This document shows, in pieces, positions 46,801 through 55,800 of a DNA stretch of 64,000 bases. The stretch is taken from NCBI GenBank assembly GCA_028752905.1, contig JAQNBH010000017.1, positions 37,843,429 through 37,907,428 on the forward strand, written 5' to 3'. A program made the translations under genes and the position numbers. How positions within the stretch are numbered: the stretch's first letter is position 1; every line of letters starts with the position of its first letter. The DNA comes from Cladorhizidae sp. MBARI D1340-BT2. Lineage: Eukaryota; Porifera; Demospongiae; Poecilosclerida; Cladorhizidae. Under the pieces are notes generated by a model. The model was not told the origin of the DNA and searched no databases. It saw nothing but the letters and a program-made list of their open reading frames with translations.

Positions 46801-49800
46801 ATACTTACAGAGTGGAAAACATTCCGCCAGCTGTTAGTCAAGCAACCACGGGATACTACTGCATCACAGATGAAAGAACTTGTTTCAAACGACATGCTCA
46901 AGGCCATGTTTCCCAATTTGCACAAGATTGCCTCCATCTGCTTATCGATTCCAGTTTCTACTGTTTCTGTGGAGAGAAGCTTCTCACAGATGAAGATGAT
47001 CAAGACTCGTTTGCGTAATTCTCTAAGTGACTGCAGCCTTTCTCACCTTATGAGGATTGCTATAGAGGCACCAGAAGTACTCTCTGAGAGCGACCTTGAA
47101 GAGATTGTGGACGTATGGCAGAGAAAACCAAGAAGAACCTCAGTTTGACATTCCTATCATTTGAACCTGATATCATAAGCTTATTACACCTTTCTTGTAT
47201 TACACCTTTCTTGACATTATTTAAAAAAATATCTCTAATTTCAAGGGGGGGGGGGGCGAGAATGATACAAGGGGGGGCGAATGCGCCCGCCCCCCCCTAA
47301 ATACACCCCTGGTTTGTCTGGTTTGTCTGCTACCTCTGGTTTGTCTGGTTTGTCTGCTACCTCTGGTTTGTCTGGTTTGTCTGCTACCTCTGGTTTGTCT
47401 GGTTTGTCTGCTACCTCTGGTTTGTCTACCCTCTGCCCATCCTCACCCCTTCTTTTTGTCTTGTAGTTGACCCTTTACCAGTAGTTATGCTGGTAAAGGG
47501 TCTGGCCAACTGACATGAGTTGTTTTAATTTTTACGCCTAACTATAATGGTGTTGGTAAGTGCTCGAATGAGATTCATAGAGGAATAATCCCACAAGTTC
47601 TAGACCCATGCATGCAAAGTTTATAGTTGATGTATTGCTTTTGAGATGGGGTCACTATGGAGTGTGCTGGTGAGAGTGGAGTGCAGCTTTGTGCTGGTGA
47701 GAGTGGAGTGTGCTGGTGAGAGTGGAGTGTAGCTTTGTGCTGGTGAGAGTGGAGTGCAGCTTTGTGCTGGTGAGAGTGGAGTGTAGCTTTGTGCTGGTGA
47801 GAGTGGAGTATAGCTTTGTGCTGGTGAGAGTGGAGTGCATCTTTGTGCTGGTGAGAGTGGAGTGTGCTGGTGAGAGTGGAGTCCATCTTTGTGCTGGTGA
47901 GAGTGGAGTGGAGCTTTGTGCTGGTGAGAGTGCATCTTTGTGCTGGTGAGAGTGGAGTGTGCTGGTGAGAGTGGAGTGCATCTTTGTGCTGGTGAGAGTG
48001 GAGTGAATCTTTGTGCTGGTGAGAGTGGAGTGGATCTTTGTGCTGGTAAGAGTGGAGTGCAGCTTTCTGTCGGTGCAGAGATGGAAGCTTATGGTGGTCA
48101 AGCAGCAGCTGCGAATAGCTGCAAGAGCCAGCCAAGCGGGGAGCACAGTAGTCCCAACATCGAATGGTACAATTAGCAAAGTCAGACAGAGGTCACTGAT
48201 TATTATCAATTGCTTTTCAAGGTTCGGCCAGAAGCTTCTTCGGGGAAAAAATGTGGTGATTGGCAAACATAATATTGGCAAACATAATAATTTTATTTTT
48301 TTAAGTTAAGTTGAATTCTGATTAAGCCAGAAGCAATCCTCGCCCACCACAAAAAGCTCAATGTTGTCCCAAACTATTTCCCCGTGAGCAATAGGTAAAG
48401 GGTTGACTACATGCAGCTGGATTTTCCTCTTCCACATTTCTCTTGAAGCATTGTGGGGTCAGAGGTCAGTGGCGCCATGTGTGGTTGCGCCCGTATCCGA
48501 GTGGTGACATATCCCTTGTTACTTGCAGGACACTACGTGTGTATGAGGCTGACGGTCGCTTCAAGTGTCTGCACTCGGTCAGCAAACTCTCGACACAGAC
48601 GCAGGCAAGTTCTTTAGTATACATACAATGAACAGACAGGCTTTTATTTCTGTATCAAAGGAGGTCTGTCATAGGAGAACCCAACCTTACTGATACTATC
48701 GATATCTTGAAAAAAGGTTAGACGTCCACTACATGCTCTCTATATGGTGTCGTGCTTGCTAATTATTTCCGTCCGATCTACAAGAGGTTGCTATTGTAAG
48801 AGAGGGTACATGTTCAGGTTGAAAGGATGTGTGGCAATTTAAATATGGCTGACGATCGCAGATAGCGTCTCTTTCTCGCCGATCCTTCTGTGTCTAGAAG
48901 CTCTTCTACTGAGGAAAGCTGCACCAGTCACTCTGCCTGCTGGGAACAACTGAGTCTCCTGGTTGTGAATTTTAAGGTAGACATGGCCCAACACTGCTTT
49001 TGTTCTCCTCTCAATGGCGGCGATTCTCGTACCAAAAATGCATCTCAAGTGTATTTCTTTCAGACCTGCCAACTCTCCTGCATCTCGCAGGACAGCCCTG
49101 CATTTCATACCCCTGTCCCACTCTTTCCGCCAGACATGTCGAATGTCCCACATTTTGCTTGCTTTAAATAGCAGGTAGTAGACGTTCCAGTTCGTTCTTG
49201 AGTGTTTTATAGCTTTGGTATAGCTAAGGTCAGCTATGGACTGGAGAAGCCCGTGCTGAATGATGGGTCTACCCCCGCGACCTGGCTAGTAGCCAGCTAG
49301 TGGTGGCCAGCTCCTCCCACTGCAATCCATGTGACTTTCACACTCTAACTCCTCGCATTATTAAGGCTCAGCCTTTTAGTATAATCACACGAATTAACAG
49401 CCAAATTTCAAGAACCCACCCGATCAGCTTATGCTCCATTCAGCAGACCGTGAATCAAACCCAATCAGTTCCACAACTCCACTTAGAGAGCAAGCATGAA
49501 CTACTGCACGTGCCACACCTCCACCTAGAGAGCAAGCATGGACTACTGCACGTGCCACATCTCCACCTAGAGAGCAAGCATGAACTACTGCAGGTGCCAC
49601 ACCTCCACCTAGAGAGCAAGCATGAACTACTGCATGTGCCACACCTCCACCTAGAGAGCAAGCATGAACTACTGCAGGTGCCACACCTCCACCTAGAGAG
49701 CAAACTGCAGGTGCCACACCTCCACCTAGAGAGCAAGCATGAACTACTGCACGTGCCACACCTCCACCTAGAGAGCAAGCATGAACTACTGCACGTGCCA

Positions 49801-52800
49801 CACCTCCACCTAGAGAGCAAGCATGGACTACTGCAGGTGCCACACCTCCACCTAGAGAGCAAACTGCAGGTGCCACACCTCCACCTAGAGAGCAAGCATG
49901 AACTACTGCACGTGCCACACCTCCACCTAGAGAGCAAGCATGAACTACTGCACGTGCCACACCTCCACCTAGAGAGCAAGCATGAACTACTGCACGTGCC
50001 ACACCTCCACCTAGAGAGCAAACTGCAGGTGCCACACCTCCACCTAGAGAGCAAGCATGAACTACTGCACGTGCCACACCTCCACCTAGAGAGCAAGCAT
50101 GAACTACTGCACGTGCCACACCTCCACCTAGAGAGCAAACTGCAGGTGCCACACCTCCACCTAGAGAGCAAGCATGAACTACTGCACGTGCCACACCTCC
50201 ACCTAGAGAGCAAGCATGAACTACTGCACGTGCCACACCTCCACCTAGAGAGCAAGCATGAACTACTGCAGGTGCCACACCTCCACCTAGAGAGCAAACT
50301 GCAGGTGCCACACCTCCACCTAGAGAGCAAGCATGAACTACTGCACGTGCCACACCTCCACCTAGAGAGCAAGCATGAACTACTGCACGTGCCACACCTC
50401 CACCTAGAGAGCAAGCATGGACTACTGCATGTGCCACACCTCCACCTAGAGAGCAAGCATGAACTACTGCACGTGCCACACCTCCACCTAGAGAGCAAGC
50501 ATGAACTACTGCATGTGCCACACCTCCACCTAGAGAGCAAGCATGAACTACTGCACGTGCCACACCTCCACCTAGAGAGCAAGCATGAACTACTGCACGT
50601 GCCACACCTCCACCTAGAGAGCAAGCATGAACTACTGCACGTGCCACACCTCCACCTAGAGAGCAAGCATGAACTACTGCACGTGCCACACCTCCACCTA
50701 GAGAGCAAGCATGAACTACTGCACGTGCCACACCTCCACCTAGAGAGCAAGCATGAACTACTGCACGTGCCACACCTCCACCTAGAGAGCAAGCATGAAC
50801 TACTGCAGGTGCCACACCTCCACCTAGAGAGCAAGCATGAACTACTGCATGTGCCACACCTCCACCTAGAGAGCAAGCATGAACTACTGCAGGTGCCACA
50901 CCTCCACCTAGAGAGCAAGCGTGACCTACTGCACGTGCCACACCTCCACCTAGAGAGCAAGCATGAACTACTGCACGTGCCACACCTCCACCTAGAGAGC
51001 AAGCATGGACTACTGCATGTGCCACACCTCCACCTAGAGAGCAAGCATGAACTACTGCATGTGCCACACCTCCACCTAGAGAGCAAGCATGAACTACTGC
51101 ATGTGCCACACCTCCACCTAGAGAGCAAGCGTGACCTACTGCACGTGCCACACCTCCACCTAGAGAGCAAGCATGAACTACTGCACGTGCCACACCTCCA
51201 CCTAGAGAGCAAGCATGGACTACTGCATGTGCCACACCTCCACCTAGAGAGCAAGCATGAACTACTGCAGGTGCCACACCTCCACCTAGAGAGCAAGCAT
51301 GAACTACTGCACGTGCCACACCTCCACCTAGAGAGCAAGCATGAACTACTGCACGTGCCACACCTCCACCTAGAGAGCAAACTGCAGGTGCCACACCTCC
51401 ACCTAGAGAGCAAACTGCAGGTGCCACACCTCCACCTAGAGAGCAAGCGTGACCTACTGCACGTGCCACACCTCCACCTAGAGAGCAAGCATGAACTACT
51501 GCACGTGCCACACCTCCACCTAGAGAGCAAGCATGGACTACTGCATGTGCCACACCTCCACCTAGAGAGCAAGCATGAACTACTGCATGTGCCACACCTC
51601 CACCTAGAGAGCAAGCATCAACTACTGCATGTGCCACACCTCCACCTAGAGAGCAAGCATGAACTACTGCATGTGCCACACCTCCACCTAGAGAGCAAGC
51701 ATGAACTACTGCAGGTGCCACACCTCCACCTAGAGAGCAAGCGTGACCTACTGCACGTGCCACACCTCCACCTAGAGAGCAAGCATGAACTACTGCACGT
51801 GCCACACCTCCACCTAGAGAGCAAGCATGGACTACTGCATGTGCCACACCTCCACCTAGAGAGCAAGCATGAACTACTGCATGTGCCACACCTCCACCTA
51901 GAGAGCAAGCATGAACTACTGCATGTGCCACACCTCCACCTAGAGAGCAAGCATGAACTACTGCACGTGCCACACCTCCACCTAGAGAGCAAGCATGAAC
52001 TACTGCACGTGCCACACCTCCACCTAGAGAGCAAGCATGAACTACTGCACGTGCCACACCTCCACCTAGAGAGCAAGCATGAACTACTGCAGGTGCCACA
52101 CCTCCACCTAGAGAGCAAACTGCAGGTGCCACACCTCCACCTAGAGAGCAAGCGTGACCTACTGCACGTGCCACACCTCCACCTAGAGAGCAAGCATGAA
52201 CTACTGCAGGTGCCACACCTCCACCTAGAGAGCAAACTGCAGGTGCCACACCTCCACCTAGAGAGCAAGCGTGAACTACTGCACGTGCCACACCTCCACC
52301 TAGAGAGCAAGCATGAACTACTGCACGTGCCACACCTCCACCTAGAGAGCAAGCATGAACTACTGCAGGTGCCACACCTCCACCTAGAGAGCAAACTGCA
52401 CGTGCCACACCTCCACCTAGAGAGCAAGCATGAACTACTGCACGTGCCACACCTCCACCTAGAGAGCAAGCATGAACTACTGCACGTGCCACACCTCCAC
52501 CTAGAGAGCAAGCATGAACTACTGCACGTGCCACACCTCCACCTAGAGAGCAAGCATGAACTACTGCACGTGCCACACCTCCACCTAGAGAGCAAGCATG
52601 AACTACTGCACGTGCCACACCTCCACCTAGAGAGCAAGCATGAACTACTGCAGGTGCCACACCTCCACCTAGAGAGCAAACTGCAGGTGCCACACCTCCA
52701 CCTAGAGAGCAAGCGTGAACTACTGCACGTGCCACACCTCCACCTAGAGAGCAAGCATGAACTACTGCACGTGCCACACCTCCACCTAGAGAGCAAGCAT

Positions 52801-55800
52801 GAACTACTGCACGTGCCACACCTCCACCTAGAGAGCAAGCATGAACTACTGCACGTGCCACACCTCCACCTAGAGAGCAAGCATGAACTACTGCACGTGC
52901 CACACCTCCACCTAGAGAGCAAGCATGAACTACTGCACGTGCCACACCTCCACCTAGAGAGCAAGCATGAACTACTGCATGTGCCACACCTCCACCTAGA
53001 GAGCAAGCATGAACTACTGCAGGTGCCACACCTCCACCTAGAGAGCAAGCGTGACCTACTGCACGTGCCACACCTCCACCTAGAGAGCAAGCATGAACTA
53101 CTGCACGTGCCACACCTCCACCTAGAGAGCAAGCATGGACTACTGCATGTGCCACACCTCCACCTAGAGAGCAAGCATGAACTACTGCATGTGCCACACC
53201 TCCACCTAGAGAGCAAGCATGAACTACTGCATGTGCCACACCTCCACCTAGAGAGCAAGCATGAACTACTGCACGTGCCACACCTCCACCTAGAGAGCAA
53301 GCATGAACTACTGCATGTGCCACACCTCCACCTAGAGAGCAAGCATGAACTACTGCACGTGCCACACCTCCACCTAGAGAGCAAGCATGGACTACTGCAT
53401 GTGCCACACCTCCACCTAGAGAGCAAGCATGAACTACTGCATGTGCCACACCTCCACCTAGAGAGCAAGCATGAACTACTGCACGTGCCACACCTCCACC
53501 TAGAGAGCAAGCATGAACTACTGCACGTGCCACACCTCCACCTAGAGAGCAAGCATGAACTACTGCACGTGCCACACCTCCACCTAGAGAGCAAGCATGA
53601 ACTACTGCACGTGCCACACCTCCACCTAGAGAGCAAGCATGAACTACTGCAGGTGCCACACCTCCACCTAGAGAGCAAACTGCAGGTGCCACACCTCCAC
53701 CTAGAGAGCAAGCGTGAACTACTGCACGTGCCACACCTCCACCTAGAGAGCAAGCATGAACTACTGCACGTGCCACACCTCCACCTAGAGAGCAAGCATG
53801 AACTACTGCACGTGCCACACCTCCACCTAGAGAGCAAGCATGAACTACTGCACGTGCCACACCTCCACCTAGAGAGCAAGCATGAACTACTGCATGTGCC
53901 ACACCTCCACCTAGAGAGCAAGCATGAACTACTGCACGTGCCACACCTCCACCTAGAGAGCAAGCGTGACCTACTGCACGTGCCACACCTCCACCTAGAG
54001 AGCAAGCATGAACTACTGCACGTGCCACACCTCCACCTAGAGAGCAAGCATGAACTACTGCACGTGCCACACCTCCACCTAGAGAGCAAGCATGAACTAC
54101 TGCACGTGCCACACCTCCACCTAGAGAGCAAGCATGAACTACTGCAGGTGCCACACCTCCACCTAGAGAGCAAACTGCAGGTGCCACACCTCCACCTAGA
54201 GAGCAAGCGTGACCTACTGCACGTGCCACACCTCCACCTAGAGAGCAAGCATGAACTACTGCAGGTGCCACACCTCCACCTAGAGAGCAAACTGCAGGTG
54301 CCACACCTCCACCTAGAGAGCAAGCGTGAACTACTGCACGTGCCACACCTCCACCTAGAGAGCAAGCATGAACTACTGCACGTGCCACACCTCCACCTAG
54401 AGAGCAAGCATGAACTACTGCACGTGCCACACCTCCACCTAGAGAGCAAGCATGAACTACTGCAGGTGCCACACCTCCACCTAGAGAGCAAGCATGAACT
54501 ACTGCACGTGCCACACCTCCACCTAGAGAGCAAGCATGAACTACTGCACGTGCCACACCTCCACCTAGAGAGCAAGCATGAACTACTGCACGTGCCACAC
54601 CTCCACCTAGAGAGCAAGCATGAACTACTGCACGTGCCACACCTCCACCTAGAGAGCAAGCATGAACTACTGCACGTGCCACACCTCCACCTAGAGAGCA
54701 AGCATGAACTACTGCACGTGCCACACCTCCACCTAGAGAGCAAGCATGAACTACTGCAGGTGCCACACCTCCACCTAGAGAGCAAGCATGAACTACTGCA
54801 CGTGCCACACCTCCACCTAGAGAGCAAGCATGAACTACTGCAGGTGCCACACCTCCACCTAGAGAGCAAGCATGAACTACTGCACGTGCCACACCTCCAC
54901 CTAGAGAGCAAGCATGAACTACTGCAGGTGCCACACCTCCACCTAGAGAGCAAGCATGAACTACTGCAGGTGCCACACCTCCACCTAGAGAGCAAACTGC
55001 AGGTGCCACACCTCCACCTAGAGAGCAAGCGTGAACTACTGCACGTGCCACACCTCCACCTAGAGAGCAAGCATGAACTACTGCAGGTGCCACACCTCCA
55101 CCTAGAGAGCAAGCATGAACTACTGCATGTCCCAAAACTGGAGGAGAATCAAATTTAATGCTGTGACTGAAGAAATGTCACGTCTTGTGAAACGGTCAGG
55201 TCATGAAGAATGCAGGGAGGCTTTTGACAAAGATGGCCACTTCCACTGCCGTGAAGCCCAAATAAAGTGCACCTCAAGCATGAATCAGTGACTGTGCATT
55301 CATTTGACCATGAAATTAATGGATTTGCTGTTCAAGGTTACGAAATGTTTTCAAATTCCCCCTCCCCAGACCCCCCTAGAGAGGTGCGCGCGACCATGAG
55401 TCCCCGCATTAAGTTTGTAGGGCATGCTCATAATGATGGCAAAGTTTGAAGTTCATGGGGGTGTGTGGGGGTGTGTGTGTGCTATAACTATAAATTTGAT
55501 GTGGTCACATTTGGAAGGGCACTTCCTGTAACGGACTGAGGTGGGCCTTATTTCAGATGACGGGGTTTAAGTTCAAATATCAGAGTTGAGATCGTTTTCG
55601 AGGTCAAAGTTCAAATTTAGAATACCAGTCAACACTGATATGGGCAACAGCACGTGCTAAGTATAGGAAAGTGGTCCAACCGAACCAGACTTGGGCTGAA
55701 GCAGGTTTGGATGCATACTAGCCACAACTCGGCAAGTAGTTTGCTCCTGACATCTACCTACATAGGTACGATTGAAATGTTATTATCTTATGTTATAATT

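Larger units (their letters stand above)
43856..47311 (+). mobile_element. 3.46-kb hAT-like DNA transposon
   Basis: Left end CAGGGTTGTATAC and right end ATACACCCCTG form imperfect terminal inverted repeats (CAGGG(T/G)TGTAT). A 5-bp direct repeat GTTTG flanks both sides (43851-43855 and 47312-47316). Inside are G-rich subterminal stretches (AAGGGGGGGCGA) present at both ends, three direct repeats at 44553-44925, and one transposase gene broken by a frameshift. hAT elements normally make 8-bp duplications; 5 bp is unusual, but the deletion derivative at 39008-39198 independently shows 5 bp. Confidence 0.85.

Noticed and set aside
48839..49171. Opposed frames of about 100 codons in CHAF1B intron 6
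   Set aside because: Overlapping antiparallel frames with no domain, start context or splice support.
49424..55135. 1,903-codon minus frame (VVHACSLGGGVA repeats)
   Set aside because: Same satellite read on the other strand; unit length divisible by three explains the open frame.
49300..55158. 1,952-codon plus frame (VPHLHLESKHELLH repeats) as a giant repeat protein
   Set aside because: It is a 42/33-bp satellite inside CHAF1B intron 6; the opposite strand is open over the same span, and the frame begins and ends in unique intron DNA without gene signals.
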